Origin: CAVTYH01 sp963773875
Lineage (GTDB): Bacteria; Planctomycetota; Planctomycetia; Pirellulales; JADZDJ01
Length of the DNA: 64,000 bases
Direction of reading: 5' to 3'
Assembly: GCA_963773875.1 (NCBI GenBank)
Contig: CAVZCV010000013.1
Coordinates: forward strand, 62,001-126,000
A model generated the notes under the pieces. That model was not told the DNA's origin. It searched no databases and saw only the letters and a program-made list of their open reading frames with translations. Numbering within the stretch: the stretch's first letter is position 1; every line of letters begins with the position of its first letter. The position numbers and the translations under genes are program-made. Shown one piece after another: positions 9,490-20,102 of the stretch.

Positions 9490-12400
9490 ATGTTCGCCAA
9501 GTTTTTTATCGAACGCCCAATCTTCGCCTGGGTCATTTCGATCGTGATCTGGCTAGTCGGCGGCGTCGCTGCGCTCACATTGCCCGTGGCGCAGTATCCG
9601 AACATCACACCGCCGGCGGTTCAGGTGACTGCGAGTTATCCGGCGCGAATGCGCAGGTGGTGGCCGACAGCGTGGCGGCGCCAATCGAGCAGCAAGTGAA
9701 CGGCGTCGAAGGCGCCATGTACATGTCGTCGCAATGCACCAATGACGGCTCGTACACGCTCACGGTCACCTTCGCACTGGGCACCGATCTGAACATGGCG
9801 CAGGTGCTCGTGCAAAATCGCGTCGCGCTGGCCATGGCGCAATTGCCGGAGCAAGTGCAACTGCAAGGCGTCAACACCAACAAGCAATCGCCGAGCATTC
9901 TGTTGGCGGTGAACTTGATTTCGCCCGACGGCCGCTACGACGACTTGTATTTGAGCAACTATGCCACGATTTATATCAAAGACAATCTGCTGCGAATCGA
10001 CGGCGTCGGAAACATCAACTACTTGGGCGAGCGCGATTACAGCATGCGCGTCTGGCTCGATCCCGACAAGATGGCCGACCGCAACATTGCCACGAACGAC
10101 ATCATCAATGCGGTTCGAAACCAAAATGTTCAGGTTGCCGCCGGCACGCTTGGCCAGCCGCCGGTTCCCTCAGGTCAGCAATTTGAGCTGACCATGAGCA
10201 CGCTCGGCCGACTGATGGACAAACAGCAGTTCGGCAATATCATCATCAAAACCAGCATGGGCGACGCTCAGGAAAAGGCTCCATCCGCCCAAGTCGTCCG
10301 CCTCAAAGATGTCGCCCGTATTGAGCTCGGCTCCCAGCAGTACACGCAGGTCTGCCATCTCGATAAAAGCCGTCAGTGGCGTTGGCGATTTTCCAATTGC
10401 CAGGCTCCAACGCCTTGGACGTCGGCAACAAGATCAAAGCCAAGATGCAGGAGCTCGCCAAGAGTTTTCCGCAAGGCTTGCAGTACAAAATCGTTTACGA
10501 CACCACGCCGTTCATCATCGAATCGGTCGACGAGGTGCTCAAAACACTGCGCGATGCCATCATTCTCGTGGCCATTGTCGTGCTGTTCTTCCTGCAAGAT
10601 TGGAAGGCGATGATTCTGCCAATGCTCGACGTGCTGGTGTCGCTCGTCGGCACGTTCGCCGTGATGGCGCTCTTGGGATTCTCGCTGAACAACCTCACGC
10701 TGTTCGGCTTGGTGTTGGCCATCGGCATTGTGGTCGACGACGCCATCGTCGTGCTGGAAAATGTGGAGCGCTGGATTGCCAAGGGGATCGATCCCAAACA
10801 GGCCACGATCAACGCGATGGATGAAATCACCGGCTCGATCGTGGCGATCACGCTGGTGCTCACCAGCGTGTTTCTGCCGAGTGCATTTTTGCCGGGCATC
10901 ACGGGGCAGTTTTATCAGCAGTTCGCGCTGACGATTTCGGCCGCGATGATCATTTCGGCCATCAACGCCATGACGCTTACGCCTTCGCGCGCGGTTTCCG
11001 TGTTCAAAACGGAAGCCAAGCACGATGGCGGACATGAGCACGTGCGCGAAGCGCTGCCATGGTGGATTTTCGCTCTGCTTGGGCTGGTAAGCATTTCGTT
11101 CCTGAAGCCGATTATCACGGAGAAATTTCCCGACTGGCCCAGCGCCCTGCTAACCATCGTTGCATTTCTACCGGGCGCTGTTATTGGCCTCGTCTTCGGC
11201 TGGTTCCTGATTCGACCAATTAACTATTTGCTTGGCAAATTCTTCCGCGGTTTTAACTATGTGTTCGACAGAGTGACGACGGGCTATGGCTGGATCGTCG
11301 GACGTTCGCTGCGAATCGGCATCATCGTGCTGTTTGTTTACGGCGGCCTGCTGTATCTCACATATCACACGTTGACGACCGCCCCAACCGGCTTCCTGCC
11401 GGAACAAGATCAGGGATATCTGCTGGTGAACGTCCAGTTGCCCGATTCGGCCTCGCGCGAACGTACGCAGGCGGTGATGGATATGATCGACTCGCTTGCG
11501 TTGGGAGGCGAGGTCAATGGCAAGCATTTCGAGAAAATCCCCGGGGTCGATCATACGCTGAGTGTTGCCGGCCAATCGGTGCTGCTCAGCGCGAATGGCT
11601 CGAACTTCGGATCGACCTTCGTCATCCTCAGCGCCATTCGATCAGCGACATAGCCACGAAGAATACGACGCGGTCGTCGCTCAAAAAATCCGTGAACTAT
11701 GCAATCGCGAAATCGATGAGGCCATTGTCTCCGTGTTTCGCGCTCCCCCGATTCAAGGCCTGGGCAACGGCGGCGGTTTCCAATTGCAGGTCGAACAATT
11801 GGCCAGCGTCGATCTGGACGCCCTGCAAAAAGGCACCGACGAGTTAACTCGCGAAGCGAATGCAAGCTCGGAACTTGATTGGCGTTTTTAGTATGTTCCG
11901 CGCCGACACGCCGCAGCTCTACATCGACATCGATCGCACCAAATGCGAATCGCTGATGGTGCCGGTCTCGGACGTGTTCAACACGCTGCAAACGTTCATG
12001 GGCGGGTACTACGTCAACCAATTCAATTTGTTTGGCCGCACGTGGCAAGTCAATTTGATGGCTGAAGGCAAAGTACGAGTGAATCGCGGCGACATCGGAC
12101 AACTTAAAGTGCGCAACAAGATCGGGCAAATGGTGCCACTGGCCACGCTCGCGAAGGTAAAGGATCACGGCGGACCGGTTATGTACATGCGCTACAACAT
12201 GCATCCGAGTGCAGCGGTGAACGGTAATCCTGCGCCCGGCGTCAGCTCTGGCCAGGCGCTGTCCCTCATGGGCAGCCTTTGTGACAAGCTCGGTCTGCCG
12301 TACGAATGGACTACCATCGCCTACATGCAAACGATGCCAGCCAAAGTTGGCATGTTCTACGTTCCGGCGGCAATTCTCGGGTTCTTCGTCTTTGTGCTTG

Positions 12401-12987
12401 GTGCCACGCTGGTGTTCCTGGTATTGGCGGCCAAGTATGAAAGTTGGAAGTTGCCGCTATCGATCATTTTGGTCGTGCCGATGTGCCTGTTGTGCGCCGT
12501 CACAGGCATGCTGATTGCCCATCTGCCGGTCGATATTTTTGTGCAAATTGGCTTTGTCGTTTTGGTGGGCATGGCCGCGAAAAATGCGATTCTGATTGTC
12601 GAATTCGCCCAGCAACAGCGCGAACTTGGCCTTGGATTATACGAAGCCGCCGTCGAAGCTTGCCGGCTGCGATTGCGGCCAATTGTAATGACGAGCTTTG
12701 CGTTTATTCTGGGCGTCGTGCCGCTGGTGCTTGCCCACGGTGCCGGTGCCGAAATGCGCGTCTCGCTTGGCACCGCAGTGTTTGCCGGGATGATCGGCGT
12801 AACGCTGTTCGGTATATTCCTGACGCCGGTCTTTTATTACCTCATCATGTATCGCCAAACAAAGCGCGAAGCCGCCGTACACCAGAACTTGAAAGCTCAC
12901 GACGGGACGGTGGTAGGAGCAAAGCCTGACGCCACATTCGCCGCTACTCCCGCGGAACCAACCGTCATCTCGCCGGCCAAGATTTAG
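9490..12987 (+). CDS. RND multidrug efflux pump, HAE1/AcrB family (four frame breaks)
   Basis: The start is MFAKFFIERPIFAWVISIVI, the canonical HAE1 beginning. The proton-relay pair is in LAIGIVVDDAIVVLENVER (TM4) and the relay Lys in GMAAKNAILIVEFA (TM10). The frame shifts at about 9652 (GG for GGG), 10365 (CC for CCC), 11635 and 11875 (extra G); joining them gives one inner-membrane transporter of about 1165 residues. Between TM6 and TM7 there is an insert of about 60 residues with one or two extra hydrophobic segments (WWIFALLGLVSISFL and LLTIVAFLPGAVIGLVFGWF) that AcrB lacks. Substrates are unknown. It works with the adaptor at 8155-9426. Confidence 0.9.
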
Positions 12988-13034
12988 CAGGTGGTCGGTT
13001 GCCAGTTGTCCATAAAACCGCGGGCGACGAACAA

Positions 13035-14841
13035 TTACCTGACCAACTTTCTTTCTCCGCGATCTTCCGGCAATAGGCCGGCGTGGGGCAAAACTTCATG
13101 CTGCTCGTCAGCGTAGCGTAGCCGCATGGGTTTGTCAGAATTCCGTGGAGGCACTCTCAATTCCGCAGCGGGAACAAATTGATAGTTGGAATTCGGATTG
13201 CTGGTTGTGGGTTGCAAATCATCCGCCGGTCCAGGCAGCGGCATATTGCGCTGCGACGGCAATCGCGGCGCGGCTGGCGTTGAATCGGGAGTGTTTGATC
13301 GCTCCGGCGTCACTTCCTTCGGCTTTGTTGACGCCGTGCCCGGCAAATTCCCGCCGACTTCTTCACCCGATCCGCACGGCGCATCCCAACCGCCGCCCAG
13401 TGCGCGATAAGTCTGCACAAGACCCTGTGCGATATCGCCCTGCGCCTGCGCGAGCAGATCTTGCTGCTGCACCAGATTTTGCTCCAACAGCGCCACCCGA
13501 TTGAAATCTACCAGGCCCGCCTTGTACTGCGTGATCGCCAGTTGCACGGCTTTGGCCGCGGCATCGACACTGCGCTGCATCGCCTTGGCTTGCAGTTGCG
13601 ATTGCAGGAAATTCGCTATCCCGTCTTCCGCTTCGGAATTTGCGCAACACGGTGTTGCGATAGGTCATCACGAGCTCGCAGAATTTCGCGTACTGGAGCC
13701 GGATATTGTTAACCAGCCGGCCATAGTTCAACACATTCCATTGCAAGCCAGGACCGATCGAGCCTTGGAACGATTTACTCTTGAACAGATCAGAAAACCG
13801 TTCGGCGTCGTAACCTACCGAGCCGGTAATCGCAATGTGCGGGTAGAGCTCCGCCTCAGCGATGCCAATTTGAGCACACTGTGCCGCGGCTTCACGTTCC
13901 GCACGCCGCACATCGGGCCGGCGGCAGAGTAAATCGCACGGCACTCCAACAACAATATCTGGCGAAACTGATGGAATTTCCTGTTCCCCCAGGCACTGCA
14001 CAACATCTTCCGTCGGAGTTCCTAACAGTAGGCAAAGTCGATCGTTCGCGAACCGCAACCGCTTCTCAAATTGCGGAATCAGCGATTCGGTTTGGGCTAG
14101 CTGGCTAATCGCTTGCTCAACATCGAGCTCGCTAGAAAGGCCGCCACGGAATCGAGCCTGTGCGATCTCCAGCGATTCATTTTGAATTTTGATGTTTTCG
14201 CGCACGTAAAGCAGTTGTTGCTGCAGCGTGCGAATTTCGACGTACGTGGAAGCCACATCGCCCAGCAAAGTCACGAGGACATCGTCGTAATTGAAAACCG
14301 ATGCATTCAACTCATCGGCTGCCGACTCAATCGCGCGGCGGAAACGGCCCCAGAAATCGACCTCCCACGAAAGATTGAATCCTAATCCCCAGTTATCGAA
14401 GAACCGCCTTGAGCCAAACAAATTTGTCGCGAGCAAACCTTGATTGGCCGCCAATGCACTCGCCGCATTGCGAGAATAGTTTGCAAACGCCTGTTGGGTT
14501 TGGGGAAACAGGTTGCCCATTTGAATTGCCAAATTGGCGCGGGCTTGCAGAATCCGATAGCAGGCTTCCTTCAGCGATAGATTTTGCGCAACGGCGGAAT
14601 GAATGAGCTCATCCAGCTTTGGGTCATTGAACGCGGTCCACCAATGTGTGAGATCGGGCTCCTCGCTGCTGAGCCGCTTGTCGTCGGCATCGATCCAACG
14701 CTCCGCGACATCGGCATGAGGCGTGCAATAATTCGGCCCAACTTTACAGCCGTTGGCTTTGTACTCGCGCCACGGAGTACAGCCGACAGCAAGGATTGCG
14801 GTCGCAGCTGCAACGAAAGTAAGTCGAATTCCCCCCTGCAT
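13035..14841 (-). CDS. RND efflux outer-membrane factor, NodT/OprM-type lipoprotein (one frame break)
   Basis: I start it at ATG 14841, six bases after a GGAGGG box. The N-terminus is a lipoprotein signal (FVAAATAILAVGC). The middle carries the TolC-family landmarks: a WWTAFNDPKLDELI segment, long coiled helices, NLSWEVDFWGRFRRAIESA, LCRRPDVRRAEREAAAQ and AELYPHIAITGS. At 13639-13641 a TTT run (AAA on the coding strand) has one base too many; correcting it gives QSQLQAKAMQRSVDAAAKAV and a normal C-terminus, followed by a proline-rich tail of about 120 residues. It forms the outer-membrane channel for the pump encoded convergently 47 bases away. Confidence 0.9.
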
Positions 14842-15091
14842 GCGCCCTCCCTGACGCGTGCCACTTTGCAAGCACGTTCCCCGAAGCGTTCTGTAACTTA
14901 GGGGCCGCTCGGCCAAGTGCGCTCCTCTTCGCTTATCGGATAGCCCCACGTGATGCGCACATTCAATTCTTTTGGAAACCTTGCGGCAAATTGCCCAGAT
15001 TGCCGGCCGCTTGCGAGCGCTCGACGACGATTGCCATCGCCAGCTAAGATTGCTGTCAGTTTCCCCTGCCAATTTGTGGAAAATTACAGCT

Positions 15092-16006
15092 GTGAGCAAC
15101 TTTGCTGACAAACTGGCCGCTGCGATAAAAAAGACTCGCACTCCCGTGCTGGTTGGCCTAGACCCTCGCTGGGAGTCGCTGCCGGCGTCGCTCATCGGTG
15201 ATTCGGCCACCGCAGATCCGCAAGAAAAAGCCAAAGCATATGTGGCGTTTTGCCGGCATGTTATCGATGTCGTTGCTCCGCTGGTACCCGCTGTCAAACC
15301 GCAAGTCGCGTTCTTCGAAGAGCTGGGGGTGCCGGGCATGCAAGCCCTGGCCGAGGTGATTGCTTATGCCCGTCAGCGCGGGTTAATCATCATTGTCGAT
15401 GGCAAGCGAAACGATATTGGCTCGACGGCCGCAGCGTACGCAGCGGCGTACTTCGGAACTCACGCGCCCTGGCCCGCCGATGCGCTCACGGTTAGCCCCT
15501 ATCTTGGCGACGACAGTCTAACTCCGTTCTTCGATGCGGCCGCCAAAACGGCCGGCGGGGTCTTTGTGTTAGTTAAAACCTCGAATCCCGGTGGATCGCA
15601 ATTTCAAGACCTGGCCGTCAAGAATCAGCCGCTGTACCGGCACGTGGCGCAGTTCATTGAACAATCGGCGGAAGCCACACTGACAGAATGTGGGTATGGC
15701 GCAGTTGGAGCGGTTGTCGGCGCGACATACCCGGAGCAGCTTACGGAGTTGCGCGAGGTGATGCCGCACACATGGATTCTGGTTCCTGGCTACGGGAGTC
15801 AAGGCGGTACGGCAAAGGACGTCGCGGGCGGGTTCGACGACCGTGGGCTTGGTGCGGTTGTCAATAATTCGCGGGGCATCATCTTTGCCTATCAGCGTCG
15901 CGAATATGAACGCTTTGGCAAATCTCGATGGCAAGAAGCAGTGTATGCGGCCACTCGCGACATGATTGCCGCACTTCGCGCCGAAACACCGGCTGGAAGA
16001 CTTTAA
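15092..16006 (+). CDS. pyrF: Orotidine 5'-phosphate decarboxylase, type 2
   Basis: Catalyses the last step of UMP synthesis, OMP to UMP plus CO2, in the cytoplasm. The GTG at 15092 gives a 304-residue protein starting SNFADKLAAAIKK, matching the usual type-2 start and length. Key motifs are VLVGLDPRW (substrate Asp), IIVDGKRNDIGSTAAAYA (the Asp-Lys-x-x-Asp catalytic set), LTVSPYLGDDSL and the phosphate-binding VPGYGSQGG near the C-terminus, with VVNNSRGIIFAY beyond. It lies head-to-head with the efflux outer-membrane gene. No operon partner of pyrimidine synthesis is nearby. Confidence 0.94.
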   Translation: MSNFADKLAAAIKKTRTPVLVGLDPRWESLPASLIGDSATADPQEKAKAYVAFCRHVIDVVAPLVPAVKPQVAFFEELGVPGMQALAEVIAYARQRGLIIIVDGKRNDIGSTAAAYAAAYFGTHAPWPADALTVSPYLGDDSLTPFFDAAAKTAGGVFVLVKTSNPGGSQFQDLAVKNQPLYRHVAQFIEQSAEATLTECGYGAVGAVVGATYPEQLTELREVMPHTWILVPGYGSQGGTAKDVAGGFDDRGLGAVVNNSRGIIFAYQRREYERFGKSRWQEAVYAATRDMIAALRAETPAGRL

Positions 16007-16171
16007 ATGCGGCAATTTCGTCTACGTCGTGCTAGCAGTTCGTTTTGTGTTGCACTTGACACTGCTCGCCTTACGTCTTTACCCTCCGCCACCGGCTGCC
16101 CTCGAGGGCATGAAACGCTCGGGCCATAAGGGGCCGGACTCGACGGACGTTTGATTGCACTGGAACTCACG

Positions 16172-16384
16172 ATGAATCGAAAATGTTTGCCCATGATCGC
16201 CGTGCTTTTGATTTCGAGCTCGACCGGTTGCTGCTGTAGCCGTTCGCTGTTTGGACCTTCATATTCGCAAGCTCCACCGTACTATCCGCCGCCCACAACT
16301 ATAACGCCGGCAGTTCAGACCGCGCCCATTTGTACGCCGGCACCGGTCGTACAGCAGCAATGTCCGTGCGTTTGCCCGCAATAG
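16172..16384 (+). CDS. Small proline-rich lipoprotein
   Basis: A 70-residue protein starting MNRKCLPMIAVLLISSSTGC. The hydrophobic stretch followed by a Cys cluster (GCCCSRS) fits a lipoprotein signal, and the mature part is Pro/Tyr/Gln-rich with further Cys near the end (QQCPCVCPQ). The ATG at 16172 is preferred over an in-frame codon 21 bases upstream because it begins the signal peptide. No domain is recognised. Similar short, Pro-rich lipoproteins are frequent in planctomycetes. It sits 165 bases behind pyrF. Confidence 0.5.
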   Translation: MNRKCLPMIAVLLISSSTGCCCSRSLFGPSYSQAPPYYPPPTTITPAVQTAPICTPAPVVQQQCPCVCPQ

Positions 16385-16486
16385 TTTTGCCACTGCGCGA
16401 TTTGCTTCAGCGAGGATTGCGGTGCGCCAACGCTGGATTAGTCCCGCCAAGCGTGATTTATTACTCAAGCCTTCCCCCGACCGCCT

Positions 16487-17444
16487 GTGCTCAAATTCCG
16501 GTTCGTCGCTCAATTCTTTGCCGATTTGCGACAAGCCGTCACTCGCTGGAGCGCAGATGACGGTTCCGTGATGGCGGCAGCGACCGCCTATTACTTGGGT
16601 GTCTCGTTCTTCCCGCTCTTGTTAGTTCTAATCGCGGGTCTGGCGCTCTTCTTCCAGTACACCCATCTAGGGCAAGATGCCCAATTGCGGCTGCTCGACG
16701 CCATTAAGCAAAACATGTCGCTGCAGTTGGCCGATTACGTGAAGCAATCGCTTTTGACCGTGCAGGATCGATCGTCCATCGGCGGTCCCATTGGATTGGC
16801 GACCATGCTGTTGGCTTCGTTGGCCGCATTCGGCCAACTCGATTCTGCCTTCGATCGCATTTGGGGCTATCCACAACCGGAATCACAAAACATCTGGCGA
16901 TATCTGCTCGGCCTGCTCGCACAACGCGGCAGAGCGTTCCTCGCGCTTCTGGGTCTTGGGACGGTTGTGGTCATTGTTTTTTTGGCAGGCATGGTGCTCA
17001 CCGCCGTTCAAACCCATACGGAAACAGTAATGCCGCTTGACCGTTGGGTCTGGGACACCATTCAAATTGGAGTCACGTTCGTTACGAATACGGTTGTGTT
17101 CACGCTTTTATTCCGGCTATTGCCGAAGGTCAAAGTGCGGTGGATGCGGGCATTTCAAGGAGGACTATTGACGGCAGTCGCCTGGGAAATCGGACGACAA
17201 CTCATCACTATTGTTGTTGCGCAGCAAATACAGCGCTTATGGTGTTGTCGGGGCATTTTTGGCAATCTTGCTTTGGTGTTATTACTCTGTGGCGATTGTG
17301 CTCTTAGGTGCGGAATATATTCAGGTGTTGGCGCTCGGGCGAAGGCCGAACGAAAGAAACGGTCGGTGGCGGAATCGTCGACCAGCTGAAGCGAACGCAC
17401 CGGCCGGCGTAAATCGAGTGCGGTCGAATACACGTCGTCGGTAA
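16487..17444 (+). CDS. YihY/BrkB-family inner-membrane protein (one frame break)
   Basis: An integral membrane protein of about 318 residues with the family layout: an amphipathic N-terminus (WSADDGSVMAAATAYYLGVSFFPLLLVLIA), then a hydrophilic loop, a second cluster of membrane helices and the signature AFQGGLLTAVAWEIGRQL near residue 230. The frame breaks at about 17225; continuing in the +2 frame gives SKYSAYGVVGAFLAILLWCY and LLGAEYIQVLALGRRP, the conserved C-terminal helices. The family was once misnamed ribonuclease BN; it has no nuclease motif, and its transport role is not established. A basic cytoplasmic tail ends the protein. Confidence 0.88.
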
Positions 17445-17534
17445 CCGCACTGGGAGAGTTCGCGACGAGTTTGGGTGGATCGCCGCTTGAAAGCGCGATA
17501 TTCGACTTCATTCGTCGGGTTGAAAACTGCCAAT

Positions 17535-20087
17535 CTATGCCTTGAAGATTGTCGACCAAGACATCGTGCATTGCCAACGAGGAACGGTCTTTGACCGCTT
17601 CAAATTGCGCCCCGCCGATTCAAAGAGTGCGGAATTCAAAGAGCCATTCCTCACTTGGCCGCTAACCTCCGCCGACGAACTCGGCACCGACGCCGCCAAA
17701 GGATGCGCTTGAAGCACTTCACCGGCCACAGCCGCCGAGCCCACTGGCGGTGGCGTTTGCGAATCAATCGCAATGACGGCATCCAGCAGCGGCTGTATAT
17801 CGGCGTTGGAAATGCGGCCGTCACCATCCATGTCGGCAATCGCAAGCAATGCGGCATCGGAGAGTGAATTTGTGGATTGGTAGGCTGCGAGATCGGTAAG
17901 CGCCGCAAGCATCGCCGGCACGTCGTCATCGCTCAGCTTCCCATCGCGATTGAAATCTCCCGGAGGCACCGTCGTCTGAGGCGGCGGCGGAGGCGGCGGT
18001 TGAAAGTTGCCAAAATCCTTTCCCTTGAAACTTGCGCCAACAGCAACGTTGATGTCGAACTCGCCGCCAGCCGGCGAAGTTTGTGTCCATCCGTCGACGG
18101 GAATTTCTCGAATATGATGCACACCGGAAGCAAGACCGACGAATTGATAACTCCCATCGGCCGCCGTCGTCACCGCAGTATCGGCGCCCGTTGTAATTTG
18201 CAGCGACCAACTATCGAGCGTGCCGCTATCGCGACGGACGACGTCGGCCACCTGCAATTTCCAGACGCCATTGGGATCGATGCCATTTAGCGTTGCTAGC
18301 GAGCCGGTCGGTCGAAAAGTACCAGTAAATGGGGCGGCGGCGCTAGTAATCGACGAAGCGGCCTGATCGTCGAACACCGTGCTTATGAAATTATTTGCAC
18401 TGCCGCCGTTCTTACTGGCCAGGGTGACTTGAGTGCCGTTTGGAGCAATGAGTGTGATGACAAGATCGGAATCGAACGTATGGTGCAATGTAAGGTTGAC
18501 ATTTACATCGCTTACAAGTCCATCGAATCCTGATACGGTAATGCTGGAAGTGACGGTTTTCAAATCTGGAATCGCAATTGGCAAATCAGCCGCGGCAGCG
18601 GTTGCCTGCGCAGTGGGATTTAAGACCCCATCGTTATTTGCGTCATCGAAAACCGTCCAACCGCCCAAACCGAGTTCGCCGTCATCTAGCACACCATTAT
18701 CGTTCGTATCCGAAAAAACTGTCCCAGAGATGGTCGAACCGATTAGTCCGCCGACAACAAGGTTCGCAATCGGACTGCCACGCCCAGTTACGAGGTCATA
18801 GCCAACCCCGGCTGCAAATCCATTGTTGCCAGTGGTGATATCGTGGAAATAGCTAGCGGGAAGCTCGTAAAGAGTTGGCAACGTGTCTGTGCGGCCATCC
18901 AACGACTTCAACCCGAGCAAACTTCGACCTTGGTCAGCAATCGCAATTAGGCCTGCCCAGGCTGGCGTTGCAAAACTCGTCCCGCCGACTTGAATCCAAC
19001 CTGCGCTTCCATAATCGTATGAATCGTACACGGCTACGCCGCTGTTTGGATCGGCATTGAAAGCCACGTCCGGGTTTGTGCGCTTCGTGGTGCTTTGCGT
19101 CACGACTCCCGTTTGATAACTCGGCTGAGCCACGACCGTGCTCACGCCGCCGCCGCTGCCGCTCCATCCGCTTTCGCCCAGATAATCGCCATCGGAGTTC
19201 GTGGATAACGTCGTCCCGCCGATTGCAACAACATTCGACGAATACGCAGGGAACCCGCCCGGTTGGCCGTCATCGCCGGTTGCGGCCAAAAACGTGACAC
19301 CGCCATGTCCGGATGGTGTCGTAAAATACTGATCGTATGATGTCTCGCCCGAAAACTCCGAACCGCCGAAGCTCATGGAAACGGCGACCACTCCTGGCTG
19401 TGAACGGGCATAGTTTGCCGCCGCGGCCACAAGATCATTGAACCCGCTGCTGTTGCCCTCCACCAACAAGATGCTTGCGCCCGGTGCGATGGCGTGCGCC
19501 CACTCTACATCGAGTGCGGTCTCCAATTCCCAAGTGCCACTGGCGGCGCCGGCTCCCGCGGGATCGGTTATCGGGAAATTGGTACTGCCATCTTGCGCGA
19601 CCTGTTTGAAACTTAGCGGATCGGGAATTCCGAATGCGACATCAAACACATGCAAATCGTGCAAAATCGACGGCGAATGATAGGCGTCGACAATCGCGAT
19701 GGTCTGACCGGTCCCATCGCCCACGATGCCGCCGTCGAACAAGATCTGATCAAACCCATACGCATGGCGAATCTGGCTCGGAGTTAAGCCAACGGGCGAT
19801 GCACTCGCCAGCGGCTTCGCGCCATCGAGCGTTTTGAGTTGAAGCTCCGAAGCAAGCAGATGATTCGACAGTGCACCGGCAGCCGCGCTCAGCGTACTCG
19901 CCGTCAGCAAGCAGCGATCTTCGAGGGCTTCAATCCTGGCGACAAATCTACGGACTTTGCGATTGGAATTCACGATCGAACAACTATATCGCCCCACAAT
20001 GGATGAGCCCGAATGTATAGTGTTCGATAAATTCCCGAATCCGTCAATGTTATTGCCAATCAAGATGAGCGATTCATAAGATTCCAT
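17535..20087 (-). CDS. Exported S53 (sedolisin-like) serine-carboxyl protease with P-domain and dockerin
   Basis: About 850 residues from ATG 20087. Residues 50-62 carry RIEALEDRCLLTA, a LEPR-XLL-like motif. The S53 peptidase domain (about 100-435) shows the catalytic Glu/Asp in GTWELETALDVEWAHAIAPG (E187 or E189, D193) and the Ser in VGGTSFATPAWAGL (S371). A prodomain of the usual size is missing. Then come an SdrD-B-like segment (SGTVFSDTNDNGVLDDGELG) and a proprotein-convertase-type P-domain (HHTFDSDLVITLIAPNGTQ), which seems to sit inside the SdrD-like domain. A poly-Pro linker leads to a dockerin pair (GDFNRDGKLSDDD, ADMDGDGRISNAD). Probably a secreted or surface protease. Confidence 0.88.
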   Translation of the reverse strand: MESYESLILIGNNIDGFGNLSNTIHSGSSIVGRYSCSIVNSNRKVRRFVARIEALEDRCLLTASTLSAAAGALSNHLLASELQLKTLDGAKPLASASPVGLTPSQIRHAYGFDQILFDGGIVGDGTGQTIAIVDAYHSPSILHDLHVFDVAFGIPDPLSFKQVAQDGSTNFPITDPAGAGAASGTWELETALDVEWAHAIAPGASILLVEGNSSGFNDLVAAAANYARSQPGVVAVSMSFGGSEFSGETSYDQYFTTPSGHGGVTFLAATGDDGQPGGFPAYSSNVVAIGGTTLSTNSDGDYLGESGWSGSGGGVSTVVAQPSYQTGVVTQSTTKRTNPDVAFNADPNSGVAVYDSYDYGSAGWIQVGGTSFATPAWAGLIAIADQGRSLLGLKSLDGRTDTLPTLYELPASYFHDITTGNNGFAAGVGYDLVTGRGSPIANLVVGGLIGSTISGTVFSDTNDNGVLDDGELGLGGWTVFDDANNDGVLNPTAQATAAAADLPIAIPDLKTVTSSITVSGFDGLVSDVNVNLTLHHTFDSDLVITLIAPNGTQVTLASKNGGSANNFISTVFDDQAASSITSAAAPFTGTFRPTGSLATLNGIDPNGVWKLQVADVVRRDSGTLDSWSLQITTGADTAVTTAADGSYQFVGLASGVHHIREIPVDGWTQTSPAGGEFDINVAVGASFKGKDFGNFQPPPPPPPQTTVPPGDFNRDGKLSDDDVPAMLAALTDLAAYQSTNSLSDAALLAIADMDGDGRISNADIQPLLDAVIAIDSQTPPPVGSAAVAGEVLQAHPLAASVPSSSAEVSGQVRNGSLNSALFESAGRNLKRSKTVPRWQCTMSWSTIFKA

Positions 20088-20102
20088 ACAACTTTTCGAC
20101 CT

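Noticed and set aside
15158..15343. Short minus-strand frames inside pyrF
   Set aside because: Shadows of a gene with clear catalytic motifs on the plus strand.
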